From assembly GCF_001975825.1 (NCBI RefSeq), contig NZ_MTKN01000013.1:49162-113161 (forward strand): a DNA stretch of 64,000 nt, written 5' to 3'. Below, one piece after another: positions 33,557 through 42,762 of the stretch. The DNA is from [Flexibacter] sp. ATCC 35208. GTDB taxonomy: Bacteria > Bacteroidota > Bacteroidia > Chitinophagales > Chitinophagaceae. Numbering within the stretch: position 1 is the first letter of the stretch; every line of letters starts with the position of its first letter. Position numbers and translations under genes: made by a program. A model generated the notes under the pieces. That model was given only the letters and a program-made list of their open reading frames with translations. It searched no databases and was not told the origin of the DNA.

Positions 33557-35896
33557 TTAAAATTTTAATGCCAGTGAACCTGATATGCGCAAAGGCATTT
33601 GCGGTGATAAACTCAGCCAGTAACGTTTGTCTGTCAGATTATCAGCTTTCAGCGCGATACGGTACCTGGATCTGTTGTAAAAAACAGATGCATTCAGGAT
33701 TGTAGCTGCAGGTACGTTCAGGCTATTGGCGTCGTCATAAAAGGTCTGACCATAGTAGTTGGCACCCAATCCGGCGCCAAGGCCGGCTGCAGCGCCCTGC
33801 TGTAGTGTATAACTGACCCAGCAGTTTGCTACATTGAAAGGTACATTGGCAGGACGATGACCTTCTATATCCGCATCAGCTGCTGTATAACGGCTGTCAT
33901 TGTAACCATAACCAGCTACGAAATTCAATCCTCTGGCAGGAGTCGCGATCATCTCTATTTCAGCCCCTTTGCTACGCTGGGTGCCATCCTGGATAGAGAA
34001 GTCTGGTTGTTCCAGGTTGGTACGCAACACATTTTTAACCTCAATATCATAATAACTAATGCTGGCAGTCAGCTTTTTTTCGAACAGTTCTGCCTTTATA
34101 CCTCCCTCCCACTGATTGGCCTGTTCCGGCTTGAACGCTTTACCATTGGCATCTTCTCCCGTCTGGTTGGTAAAGCCATTCATATAATTGGCGAATAATG
34201 ACAACTGATCTTTTACCACCTGGTACACAATACCCAGTTTAGGTGACCATGCACCCTGATGATAGGCGCCTGTAGTAGCCCCTGTAGTAGACTTATAGGA
34301 ACCACGGTTGTCGTAATAATCATATCGCAAACTTAACATCACATCTAAACGGGAAGTTAATTCTATGACATCAGATGCATATGCTGCGTAAACATTGGTT
34401 TTATTAGCAGAGGGGGATACGGCCAGCCCTTTTGCCACTGCGAGTAACTGTTCCCTGTTCACATACGGCGTCGCTGCTTTTCGGAAATTGACAGTATCAT
34501 AAATACCTTTGCTGGCGTTGTTATAAAGGAAATACTGGCGCTGCAGCACATCCAATCCCAATAATACGCGGTGCCGGATACTTCCTGTATAAAAATTACC
34601 TGTGAAGTTCTGCTGAATATCCATTGCTTTGGTGTCGTAATTGATCTTACCCGTTCTGCGCTGGATCATGCTATCGTTCATGACATATGGAGTAAAGGCC
34701 AGCCTGTCGTACTTATTATTGGCCCAGGATACGTTGGTTTGCGATGTCCAGTTATCATTGATACGATAATTGATCTGTCCATAGTAGCTTACCGCCCCTC
34801 CTTCCATATAAGCTTCGTTGGTAAAGAAAGATCTTTTATAAATGCTGTTCAGCTGCCGTACGTCCGTGACGCCGGAACCTGAAATAATATTATACAGGGG
34901 AACCTGTGTGGCATTGCGGTGGTAATATTCAGCTTCCAGTATAATCGTAGTGCGATCATTCACCTTGTACGAGATAACAGGATTGACCAGGTAATTATGG
35001 GCATACCCATAATCCTGGAAAGATTCTTCCCTGTGTGCTGCAGCATTTATCCTGAGCAGCAGGCTGGAATCTTTGTTGACTGGCGTATTCAGATCGGCAG
35101 TGAAACGATTCAGTCCAAATCCGCCGTTGGTATAACTTACTTCGCCGCCAAAGGCTTTAAAAGGGCGTTTTGTAACCCTGTTCACCAATCCTCCATAAGA
35201 GATCAGGCTACTGCCGTATAAAGTTCCTGAAGGACCTTTAATGACTTCTACCCGTTCCAGGTTAGCAGGGTCTATATCCATGTACAAAGGACTTGTAATA
35301 CCATTGCGGATATATCCTGATTCGGCAAATCCCCTGAGCATATATACGTTTCTACCGTTATCAACCCTGGCACCGGGCGCAGCACCGGGTGCATTGCGCA
35401 TGGCTCCTGCAAAATCAGTGGTGACCTGTTCCACCATCAGCTCTTTGGAGATCGTAGCATACACCTGTGGATTTTTTAAATTTTCCAGCGGCATTTTGGC
35501 CACATAAGGAGACTCCTTTTTGTAAAATTTGTTTTGCCTCGCGCTGTTGACTGTGATTTCCTGTAGTTGTGCGGCAGACTGGTCGAGTGTTACGACAGAT
35601 AGTGCCGTCGTTTTTCCGGCTGTCACCTGTACCTGCCGGTGTACAGGTTTGATACCGATGTAAGAAAAAATAATTTCGTAATTACCCGCAGGTAATTTTA
35701 ACTCAAAGTAGCCCTCCTCAGAGGTAATGGTCATAAATTTTGTGTCTTTTGCAATGATACTGACACCTTCTGCTGGCTGACCATCTGATGATAACACCTT
35801 CCCTTTGATAGTGCCTGTAACTACAATGCCCTGTGCATTTGCACAAAACAGCAACAACATCACAGTTAGCAATGCTTCTCTGAACAATTTCAACAT
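33557..35896 (-). CDS. TonB-dependent metal/metallophore receptor
   Basis: An outer-membrane receptor of 779 residues from the ATG at 35896. A TTG nine bases upstream is an unlikely start. After the signal peptide comes a carboxypeptidase-like domain (about 30-110), and then a plug of the siderophore-receptor type (about 130-260, with NVYMLRGFAESGYIRNG, and LERVEVIKGPSGTLYG). A 22-strand barrel follows, ending RISGSLALKF. It lacks an STN domain, so it is not wired to a FecR switch. Its partners are the PepSY protein downstream and the MbnP/MbnH proteins. Copper or a copper-binding metallophore is the likeliest cargo. Confidence 0.9.
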   Translation of the reverse strand: MLKLFREALLTVMLLLFCANAQGIVVTGTIKGKVLSSDGQPAEGVSIIAKDTKFMTITSEEGYFELKLPAGNYEIIFSYIGIKPVHRQVQVTAGKTTALSVVTLDQSAAQLQEITVNSARQNKFYKKESPYVAKMPLENLKNPQVYATISKELMVEQVTTDFAGAMRNAPGAAPGARVDNGRNVYMLRGFAESGYIRNGITSPLYMDIDPANLERVEVIKGPSGTLYGSSLISYGGLVNRVTKRPFKAFGGEVSYTNGGFGLNRFTADLNTPVNKDSSLLLRINAAAHREESFQDYGYAHNYLVNPVISYKVNDRTTIILEAEYYHRNATQVPLYNIISGSGVTDVRQLNSIYKRSFFTNEAYMEGGAVSYYGQINYRINDNWTSQTNVSWANNKYDRLAFTPYVMNDSMIQRRTGKINYDTKAMDIQQNFTGNFYTGSIRHRVLLGLDVLQRQYFLYNNASKGIYDTVNFRKAATPYVNREQLLAVAKGLAVSPSANKTNVYAAYASDVIELTSRLDVMLSLRYDYYDNRGSYKSTTGATTGAYHQGAWSPKLGIVYQVVKDQLSLFANYMNGFTNQTGEDANGKAFKPEQANQWEGGIKAELFEKKLTASISYYDIEVKNVLRTNLEQPDFSIQDGTQRSKGAEIEMIATPARGLNFVAGYGYNDSRYTAADADIEGHRPANVPFNVANCWVSYTLQQGAAAGLGAGLGANYYGQTFYDDANSLNVPAATILNASVFYNRSRYRIALKADNLTDKRYWLSLSPQMPLRISGSLALKF

Positions 35897-35912
35897 GATT
35901 CCCAATTTTTAT

Positions 35913-36839
35913 TTAAAACAAATATGTCACATGTACCATCGCACGGTTACCCGCTTTTACCTGCAGGTTAGCCAGGTGCTGAGAAATCACCGGCTGAAAG
36001 TTAGCGCCTGCCGATATACGGCCAAATGTTGCCTCTCCACCAATGGTCCCCATCAATGAATAACCTCCGGACTGATCGATGGTATATTTTTTATTTTCTG
36101 TGTCTTTGACGGCGGTCTCATAGAGTATACCGGCGTTTGGAGCGATAGATACTTTATTATTGATCCTGAATTTATAATAAGCCAGAATATTGCTGCTGAA
36201 CTTATTACCATACCGGTAATCATACTTGTTACTGGTGTTCATTTTATAACTCAGGTTCATATTTACCCCAAAGTCCATAAGTCGTACATCATACATCAGA
36301 TGTACTGAGAAGTCGGTGCTGGCTGTGCCTAACTGGAAGTTATTCGGTGTATTTTCATTCTCTTCATGTTCTGTCGATTCATATTTTCCGGTAGGCACTT
36401 TGATACCTGCGCCCACCCAAAGGGATTGTACCAGTAGCTGGTCATTACCGGTGGTGGTCCGGGTATCTAACAGTTGATAATAGCCGACTACGGCAATGTC
36501 ACCAATACCTGAACGGTGCATAGTTACACCCTGATTTTCCCTGCTATTAAAATTAACCGGCACAAATCCCAATACCCGGAACCGTTTACCAATGTTCCAG
36601 CCACCCCACAGCTCTGCTGTCTGGTAGGTTTCATCTGTGGTGAGGTAAGAAGTGGTTCCTCCCACGCCAAGATGAGACCGTAGGGTTTTATATTGGTAAC
36701 GTAAGCCCAGAAAACGTTTTTTAAAGTCGGGTAGAATGCCTATATAATAACTGCCCACACCACATCCGCAGATGTCACAGGCACGTACTATGTATGATGC
36801 CATTAACAATATTACCAGCAGCGTCAGTTTCTTTTTCAT
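35913..36839 (-). CDS. Outer-membrane protein with N-terminal CxxCxC motif
   Basis: A protein of 308 residues with a signal peptide followed at once by ACDICGCGVGSYYIG, a cluster of three Cys suited to bind a soft metal. The remainder is beta-rich with alternating aromatic residues and ends in VHVTYLF, like a small outer-membrane barrel of the kind often annotated as transporter or phenol-degradation MetA. It sits between the MbnH-like protein and the TonB receptor. That context suggests a metal-handling role at the outer membrane. The exact function of this family is unknown. Confidence 0.7.
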   Translation of the reverse strand: MKKKLTLLVILLMASYIVRACDICGCGVGSYYIGILPDFKKRFLGLRYQYKTLRSHLGVGGTTSYLTTDETYQTAELWGGWNIGKRFRVLGFVPVNFNSRENQGVTMHRSGIGDIAVVGYYQLLDTRTTTGNDQLLVQSLWVGAGIKVPTGKYESTEHEENENTPNNFQLGTASTDFSVHLMYDVRLMDFGVNMNLSYKMNTSNKYDYRYGNKFSSNILAYYKFRINNKVSIAPNAGILYETAVKDTENKKYTIDQSGGYSLMGTIGGEATFGRISAGANFQPVISQHLANLQVKAGNRAMVHVTYLF

Positions 36840-36841
36840 AA

Positions 36842-37891
36842 TTACTGTGATTCTTCTGAGAATCGTTTATCTGTGATAAATGTTTTATCGTTGAGGGTAT
36901 TCAGGAATGCCAGCAGGTAAGTTTTCTCATCTGCGGTGAGCGGTATCCCCAAAACACCATTTTGTTTTAGCAAAGGGTCGAGGGTGGTCATATCCTGCAC
37001 TTCGCTGTTGTAATGCTCTAATACACCAGCCAGTGTGTAAAACCTGCCGTCATGCATATAAGGCGCCGTATAGCCAAGATTACGGAGGCTGGGCACCTTA
37101 AATTTGTACATATCAGCAGCATTTACAGTCACATCGTACCTGCCCTGGTCATTGTTCGGACCTACCCCGATACCATTGTTCCTGAAGCTATAATCAGTGA
37201 ACAGTGGTGCAGGATGACAACTGCTGCATTTCTGTTCAAATAGCACATAGCCTTTCTGTTCGTCCGCAGTGTAAGTAGCTCCCCATCCATTTTGTACAGA
37301 GTCGTATCTGGAATGGTTGCTCACCAGCATCACCATGAACTGCGAAAAGGCTTTCATCAACCGGGAGGTGGTGATCTCTTCACTGCCATAAGCATTTTTA
37401 AACAGCGCCGGGTATTCTGAAGTAGCTCTGAGTTTATTCATGACATTTTCCACAGTTTCATCCATTTCTACCTCGTTGGTGATAGGTGCGATGGGTTGAA
37501 GATCCAGGTCAAATACCCCACCGTCCCACATGAATGAAGTATTCCATGCAAGGTTCATGATGGGAGGCGCATTTCTCTTGCCCAGGCGATCGTCAATACC
37601 ATGACTTACATCATGACCGTGGTGGGTGAAGGCAGATGTTTGTAAATGACAGAAACCACAGGAGATAGTATTATTCCGGGACAGGCGCGCATCATAAAAT
37701 AGTTTACGGCCGAGAATGAACCCATCTTCGGTGATTGTATTATTGGCAAGGTTGTATACAGGCTCCGGGAAATTAGCTGGCTGTTCAAAGCCTATAAAGG
37801 CCGAAATTTCGTCTTTTTTGTCACAGGCGTACAGGAAGACCACAAACGCCAGTAAGAGCCGGTATTTAAGGCTAATTTTCGGTATGGTCAT
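36842..37891 (-). CDS. MbnH-like dihaem cytochrome c peroxidase family lipoprotein
   Basis: A protein of 349 residues from the ATG at 37891, which starts a proper lipoprotein signal (FLYACDKKD). It has two c-type haem sites: ISCGFCH (Cys78, Cys81, His82) and KCSSCH (Cys222, Cys225, His226). These are the layout of bacterial dihaem peroxidases and of MbnH, which forms a high-valent iron state to oxidise Trp on MbnP. Conserved LNLAWN-type and PYMHDGRFYTL segments are present. It overlaps the upstream MbnP-like gene by 20 bases, matching the characterised gene pairing. It acts in the periplasm or on its membrane face. Confidence 0.87.
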   Translation of the reverse strand: MTIPKISLKYRLLLAFVVFLYACDKKDEISAFIGFEQPANFPEPVYNLANNTITEDGFILGRKLFYDARLSRNNTISCGFCHLQTSAFTHHGHDVSHGIDDRLGKRNAPPIMNLAWNTSFMWDGGVFDLDLQPIAPITNEVEMDETVENVMNKLRATSEYPALFKNAYGSEEITTSRLMKAFSQFMVMLVSNHSRYDSVQNGWGATYTADEQKGYVLFEQKCSSCHPAPLFTDYSFRNNGIGVGPNNDQGRYDVTVNAADMYKFKVPSLRNLGYTAPYMHDGRFYTLAGVLEHYNSEVQDMTTLDPLLKQNGVLGIPLTADEKTYLLAFLNTLNDKTFITDKRFSEESQ

Positions 37892-38669
37892 GTGTAAACA
37901 TTTTCTGGTAATTGTTAGCCACATTCACACTATAATCGCTGACCATAATAGTAGACCATTCTGCAAGGCTGATATTGGTGGTGCCGTTAAAGACCTTGAG
38001 TATATCTGCCATGAGGTGAATGTTAGGGACACGGACATCTACTACTTTGGCAGTACCGGCAGCTGTGAGGTCTACTGTGATCGTTTTAATGTTATTGAAA
38101 GTAACAGCATTATAACCACCAAAACCACCGATATGGTAACGGAATTTATGCTGACCACTGGCATCGATCGGAGCTGCATCAGAAGTTCCCTCCATTTTCA
38201 GGAAGATGTAACCGCTGTTCCATCCCCAATACATGCCCTCATCCATACCGCCGGAAGGATCGAGTACACCTGTGCGTTTAGAAATATCCATCGTGCTGCG
38301 CAGGCTGTCTACCCCAAGTACAAAGGTGAGGGAGGTATATTCTCCTTCGGGAACATGGACCTTTACGAACTGACTTGTGCCATCTTCTTCTGAGATGAGG
38401 AAATAACTGCTATCCTGTGGCACGGTATAGGTTTCACCGCTACTGTTCTTTACACTGATATTGCTTACAAAATATTTGAGAATATCCACAGAGAATTTTT
38501 CTCCGGCGGCGTTCGTATAAACACCTGTGCCCAGCTGAAGATTTCTATCTCCTGCAATGTTGTCAAACTGTATAGAGAGGGTGCCTTTTACACTGCTATC
38601 CGGCGTAACGGTTTCTTTGCTACAGGCAGTGAATGCGATAAGGGCCAGTAAGAATAATTTCTGCTTCAT
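37872..38669 (-). CDS. MbnP-like lipoprotein
   Basis: A lipoprotein of 265 residues (lipobox LIAFTACSKE). It has the MbnP landmarks ILKYFVSNISV, LTFVLGVDSLRSTMD and YWGWNSGYIFLKMEG, followed by HKFRYHIGGFGG. The Trp pair in WGWNSGY is the expected site of kynurenine formation by an MbnH partner. The next gene downstream, with which it overlaps, encodes such a partner. It follows another MbnH-like gene by one base. The order P-H-P-H therefore repeats twice in this operon. Confidence 0.88.
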   Translation of the reverse strand: MKQKLFLLALIAFTACSKETVTPDSSVKGTLSIQFDNIAGDRNLQLGTGVYTNAAGEKFSVDILKYFVSNISVKNSSGETYTVPQDSSYFLISEEDGTSQFVKVHVPEGEYTSLTFVLGVDSLRSTMDISKRTGVLDPSGGMDEGMYWGWNSGYIFLKMEGTSDAAPIDASGQHKFRYHIGGFGGYNAVTFNNIKTITVDLTAAGTAKVVDVRVPNIHLMADILKVFNGTTNISLAEWSTIMVSDYSVNVANNYQKMFTHDHTEN

Positions 38670-38670
38670 T

Positions 38671-39672
38671 TTATGGTTGTTTAAAAGCTGTATTGTGAAT
38701 AAAGGCGGTATCTGTCAGTGTATGCAGGAATGCGATAATAGCAGCCTGGTCATCTGAGCTGAGTGGTTCTTTGTTCAATAAAATAGTATCGGTAGTTGGC
38801 GAATGCTTTATACCATTGCTATAATGTTGTAATACGGCAAACAGGTCTGCAAAGCGGCCATCGTGCATATAAGGAGCCGTAAGGGCGATGTTTCTGAGTG
38901 TTGGTGTCTTGAATTTTCCAAGGTCGGCAGAATCGTACGTGATCCGGAACCTGCCCTGGTAAATTCCTTCCAGTGCATCGCTGGAGAAATCGCTGTCAAT
39001 ACCATTATTATGAAAACTATTGTCAGTAAAGAGTACTCCGCTGTGACAGGAACGGCAGTGATTATTAAACAAGGTCAATCCTTTCTGCTCCTGTATATTC
39101 AGTTGCTGTTGATCATAGGCAGAGTTAGCCGAGATTAGTGTTCTTTCAAACTGTGACAGTGCTTTCAGAATATTAGCGGTTGTAATTTCACTATTGAAAG
39201 CTGATTTGAACCGGCGCACATACTCCGGTACTTCATTCAATTCGGAAATGAGTTCGTACAGGTTCTGGTGCATTTCATCTTCGCTGGTAAGGGGGCCAAG
39301 GGCCTGCGATTCCAGGTTGGTAGAGCCTCCTTCCCAAAACAGGCCGTTCGTGGCCCAGGCAAGGTTAATGAGTGCAGGTGCTGACCGGTGAAGCTGTTTG
39401 CCTGATACGCCGATATCGCTCAGCGCAACCCCGTCAGTAAATGCCAGGTTTTGCTGATGACAGCTGGCGCAGGATAGTTTGTTATTACCGGAAAGCCGGG
39501 TATCATAAAACAACAGGCGTCCCAGTTCAATCCCCTCTTTAGTCAGCGGATTGTCTGGTGTAGCTGGCAAAGCAGGGAAATACCCCGGAATGCTGATGAC
39601 AGCTGCCGGGGTATTTTGTGTTTTTGAACAGGCGATTATGGCCAGTGTAAATATGCAGATCAATATTCTCAT
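38671..39672 (-). CDS. MbnH-like dihaem cytochrome c peroxidase family lipoprotein
   Basis: A protein of 333 residues with a lipoprotein signal (LAIIACSKTQ) and two haem-binding sites: LSCASCH (Cys68, Cys71, His72) and HCRSCH (Cys206, Cys209, His210). The PTLRNIALTAPYMHDGRF block is typical of the peroxidase/MbnH superfamily. It is the second gene of the operon, overlapping the first MbnP-like gene by four bases (ATGA). It is about as similar in layout to the second MbnH-like protein as expected for old paralogues. Each probably serves its adjacent MbnP. Confidence 0.87.
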   Translation of the reverse strand: MRILICIFTLAIIACSKTQNTPAAVISIPGYFPALPATPDNPLTKEGIELGRLLFYDTRLSGNNKLSCASCHQQNLAFTDGVALSDIGVSGKQLHRSAPALINLAWATNGLFWEGGSTNLESQALGPLTSEDEMHQNLYELISELNEVPEYVRRFKSAFNSEITTANILKALSQFERTLISANSAYDQQQLNIQEQKGLTLFNNHCRSCHSGVLFTDNSFHNNGIDSDFSSDALEGIYQGRFRITYDSADLGKFKTPTLRNIALTAPYMHDGRFADLFAVLQHYSNGIKHSPTTDTILLNKEPLSSDDQAAIIAFLHTLTDTAFIHNTAFKQP

Positions 39673-40445
39673 TTGGCAATAGTGGTGGCGGTGATAGCCT
39701 TAGTGCTGTAGTTGTCTGCAACCTGTGTCATCACGGCAGGTACTGAAGCGCCTATTGTCGGAGTGGTTGCCAGATCCAGGCCGTCAATGATCTTCGTAAC
39801 ATCCACAGAAAATTTGATATTCGTTGTGGAAGCGGCATTGATGGTAACACTGCCGGGCAACGTAATGGTGATCGTACGGTAGTTGGTATTCAAACCAGTT
39901 TCTACGGCTATAGCAGTGCTGTTACGGGTACCTTTCAGGGAACTGAAGATATAGCTGGTGTGCCACATCCAGGATACATTCGTCATACCGTTTAACTGGG
40001 AGAGTTCGCCTGCCTGCAAACTTAAATTATCATTATATACAGCGTCTATACCGATGGAAAAAGTAATGCTCTTATACGTTCCGGCAGGAATGTCGCTAAT
40101 GGTCACATCTTCTCTTTTTGTGGCAGGATATTCAAAACTACCGTCCTGCACAGCGATCGCATTATTCTCTTCCAGCAGGTAATAAGAAGAAGGCACTTTA
40201 TAGGTGTTCCCATCAGTATTGGTAAGCGTTACATTACTCACCCAATAGCGCAGCTGCGTGAAATTGTAAGTAGCGCCATTGATCGTGACATCCTTATTTA
40301 AAGTAAAATCGTCGCTACCCACCTTTGAGTCGAAGGTCAGTACAGTCTGACCATTCAGCGTATCAGAGGTGTCTTTGTCATCATCTTTGCTACAGGCCGA
40401 GAATAATATAGTTGCGAACGACAGCAGAATAGAAATTTTTTTCAT
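39669..40445 (-). CDS. MbnP-like lipoprotein, first gene of the operon
   Basis: A lipoprotein of 258 residues (ILFSACSKDD). It shows FTQLRYWVSNVTLTN, ITFSIGIDAVYND and SWMWHTSYIFSSLKG. The signature is therefore less canonical than in the two downstream paralogues: Gly of SGY is replaced by Ser, and the Asn after the second Trp is His. The WxW pair is kept. It leads the eight-gene operon and overlaps its MbnH-like partner. The divergence could mean a different metal or a different protein-derived cofactor. Confidence 0.82.
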   Translation of the reverse strand: MKKISILLSFATILFSACSKDDDKDTSDTLNGQTVLTFDSKVGSDDFTLNKDVTINGATYNFTQLRYWVSNVTLTNTDGNTYKVPSSYYLLEENNAIAVQDGSFEYPATKREDVTISDIPAGTYKSITFSIGIDAVYNDNLSLQAGELSQLNGMTNVSWMWHTSYIFSSLKGTRNSTAIAVETGLNTNYRTITITLPGSVTINAASTTNIKFSVDVTKIIDGLDLATTPTIGASVPAVMTQVADNYSTKAITATTIAK

Positions 40446-40538
40446 GAATGATTGTGTTTGAAATTGGGCAATAGAATATTATCATGCATTCGGGTGAATG
40501 CAAATCAGGTTGAATTTTTATGATATAAAGATTTCCTG

Positions 40539-40566
40539 CTTATCCGCAGCGTTGACTGCGCATAAG
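40539..40566. other. Imperfect hairpin upstream of the metal operon
   Basis: CTTATCCGCAG and CTGCGCATAAG pair with a single mismatch around a 6-base loop. It lies 94 bases before the first MbnP-like gene and 140 bases after the Cys-rich small gene. It may end the transcript of the latter or regulate the operon. No T-run supports a simple terminator. Confidence 0.4.
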
Positions 40567-40702
40567 AAAATCAGGATCATGCTTTTTCAGCCGCCGGAAA
40601 GAAATGATTCAATTCCGCATACTGAAAAGACATGAACATACCGGAACAGGTACCGGCAGGTACTGCATTTAAAACTGAAAAGTAAATTTTATGGAACAGA
40701 CA

Positions 40703-41077
40703 CTAGGCTCCCGGGGGATGAAATATAGATGTAGAGCCACTTATAGGGTATCCTATGATAAGAGGTGTATAATATGCTTTTGAAATAGTAATAACAGGTG
40801 AAGCTAATGTAATAGTGGCCAGGCCAGGTATAAAATGTTCGCTTTTATTTTCTGCGCGACGTTCAGGGTTTTCCTGGTTTCTCTTTTCTTCCTCATTCAG
40901 TTGTTTCCTCATCTGGCAATGACCATTACAGTGCATCTGAGGGTTATTCCTGTTGATACAAAGGTTTTTGGCTATATATTCCTGGTTAAGGTAAAATTCA
41001 AACATTACCAGATAACGGCCCGACAGCTGGCAAAGCCAGAGCAGCAGCAGGAAAGCCGTTATTAGTTGTTTGCGCAT
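40703..41077 (-). CDS. Small exported Cys/His-rich protein of the metal operon
   Basis: A protein of 124 residues from the ATG at 41077. An extension to 41140 has no signal-peptide character. The first 22 residues are a signal peptide or membrane anchor (LITAFLLLLWLCQLSG). The next part has the pattern KNLCxNRNNPQMHCNGHCQM, a tight set of three Cys and two His well suited to copper. A charged helix and a hydrophobic, proline-containing tail follow. It is encoded just upstream of the MbnP/MbnH/TonB operon, in the same direction. The motif recurs in small Bacteroidota proteins near copper genes as far as I recall. Its biochemical role is unknown. Confidence 0.65.
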   Translation of the reverse strand: MRKQLITAFLLLLWLCQLSGRYLVMFEFYLNQEYIAKNLCINRNNPQMHCNGHCQMRKQLNEEEKRNQENPERRAENKSEHFIPGLATITLASPVITISKAYYTPLIIGYPISGSTSIFHPPGA

Positions 41078-41259
41078 TAAGTTCCTGAATTTGTAGAATT
41101 GTATGCAAGTTATATATAAATTTCGAAAAGAAGGTGGCAAAAGTCATACGATTGCACACTCACTTAAAAATAATATTTACAGCAATGTACCCATTATTGA
41201 TTTTGAATGAAGCATTACCTTAAATTTATTATATTTTGGTAACTGCATAACTCAGGATA

Positions 41260-41297
41260 TGAAAAGTATGCTGCTCACGCCGGCAACATACTTTTCA
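41260..41297. terminator. Inverted repeat after the ABC permease gene
   Basis: TGAAAAGTATG (41260-41270) pairs with CATACTTTTCA (41287-41297) around a 16-base loop. It lies 10 bases after the permease stop on the minus strand. It is probably the terminator for that gene, though the following T-run is weak. Confidence 0.55.
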
Positions 41298-41307
41298 AAA
41301 AAACAGC

Positions 41308-42762
41308 TTACTTTACCACTGCCAGCAAGTTCCTATATCCCGCAATCAACACCCCGACCGTAATCAATAAATAAATCAGCGCCGACCTGGATAAAGGACT
41401 CCATCCAAATCCTGCGTACTGCTTTGGCACGAACCTCGGAATAGCATCCACATCGTCATTATTAAATGTGCGATACGTAGAATCATACGCCATTTTAGGA
41501 TAATAAAACCTTTGCGTCACCTTCCTGAAAGTATCCACATCTGTACTAAAGCTGTTAAACTGGTGCCAATGCGTGCCCGCCAGTGCCGTCAGCTGCTCCT
41601 GTAGCATCAAAGCCGGACTTGCCAGCTGAAAACTACTGATCGCCTCCTGCTGCCGCTCAATCTGCCCATACAATTTCCGCTCCGCCACTTCAGCCGCCGC
41701 ATCTTTAATCTCCTGGCTCTTATACACAATCACTCCATATCCATACACCATCCCTGGCGTAACTATAGATGCCTGGCGTATCATTGTACGTGGATTATTG
41801 AATACATCCTTCGTCAGTTCCTGCCCATCCTTCTCAAAATAACTGTTCAACGCCTTCCTTTCCTCAATCACCATCGAAATTCTGCTTGGAATAGGATACA
41901 TCTTATTTAACCCGATCTGCAAAACATTTGGTACAATGATTCCCGTAAACAACCAGATAAAGATCAACGTCATCGCATTCACGGCAGAACTCATCGAAAA
42001 GCTATTTACCAGCATCGACAATGAAAACCAGAAAGCAAAATACAGCGACACACACGCCACCATCCACCACCAGTTATCCGAAAAAACAAATGCACTCCCT
42101 ATCAAAACCATTAATACGGGAGTCACCACCAGCCAGAAGAAAACAGTAAACAACAAAAATCTTATCCCCACTCTTGAAAAGATCAACCTCGCCAGTGATT
42201 GATTGCTTGTTTTCAATAATACCCATGTACCCTGTTCCTTCTCTGAAGAAAGCACATTATAGGAGAAAATAATAATGAGCAAAGGAAACAGGTACACCAC
42301 CACAAAAGAAAAATCAAAGTTTCCAATGAACTGCAAAAAACTATTCTCAATCTCCCCGTCATACGTCAGGTATTGCTTCTTATTGATATACACCTTGTAG
42401 TAAAAAGGCTGAATATCACTTTGTCCGATACTCAATGCCTGCAAAGGGAATGGTTGCTTGATCGCAAACTGCGGGCCCTCATTCCTCGCGGTATTATAAG
42501 CAAAAGTAGGATCGTCCCAGATAAATCCCGGGTACACCATATGATTCGATTCAATCCGATGTATCCTTTGCCGCAGACTATCCGTCATCTCAGTATCATA
42601 CTGCTTAATTTTCTGAATCGTCCCCAGCTGCTTTTTATACATACTGCTTCCAATCCACAAGGAAGCCAGCAAAATAAAAAAGATGATCGTAAATAAATAT
42701 ACCAGCACCTTATTTCTGAGTAGTAACTTTATTTCATGTTTAATAATAATTCGTAGCATCAC
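41308..42762 (-). CDS. ABC-2 type permease (DUF3526-like)
   Basis: A membrane protein of 484 residues with about six membrane helices. One is at the N-terminus (about 19-41), a central group spans about 150-300, and one lies near the end (about 460-480). A long periplasmic part lies between helices one and two. LSSEKEQGTWVLLKTS marks ABC-2 permeases of the DUF3526 type, which often export cofactors or are linked to copper-enzyme maturation. No ATPase gene is adjacent. Its start overlaps the stop of the truncated permease upstream by four bases. It may be stranded from its transporter partners or use an ATPase encoded elsewhere. Confidence 0.8.
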   Translation of the reverse strand: MMLRIIIKHEIKLLLRNKVLVYLFTIIFFILLASLWIGSSMYKKQLGTIQKIKQYDTEMTDSLRQRIHRIESNHMVYPGFIWDDPTFAYNTARNEGPQFAIKQPFPLQALSIGQSDIQPFYYKVYINKKQYLTYDGEIENSFLQFIGNFDFSFVVVYLFPLLIIIFSYNVLSSEKEQGTWVLLKTSNQSLARLIFSRVGIRFLLFTVFFWLVVTPVLMVLIGSAFVFSDNWWWMVACVSLYFAFWFSLSMLVNSFSMSSAVNAMTLIFIWLFTGIIVPNVLQIGLNKMYPIPSRISMVIEERKALNSYFEKDGQELTKDVFNNPRTMIRQASIVTPGMVYGYGVIVYKSQEIKDAAAEVAERKLYGQIERQQEAISSFQLASPALMLQEQLTALAGTHWHQFNSFSTDVDTFRKVTQRFYYPKMAYDSTYRTFNNDDVDAIPRFVPKQYAGFGWSPLSRSALIYLLITVGVLIAGYRNLLAVVK

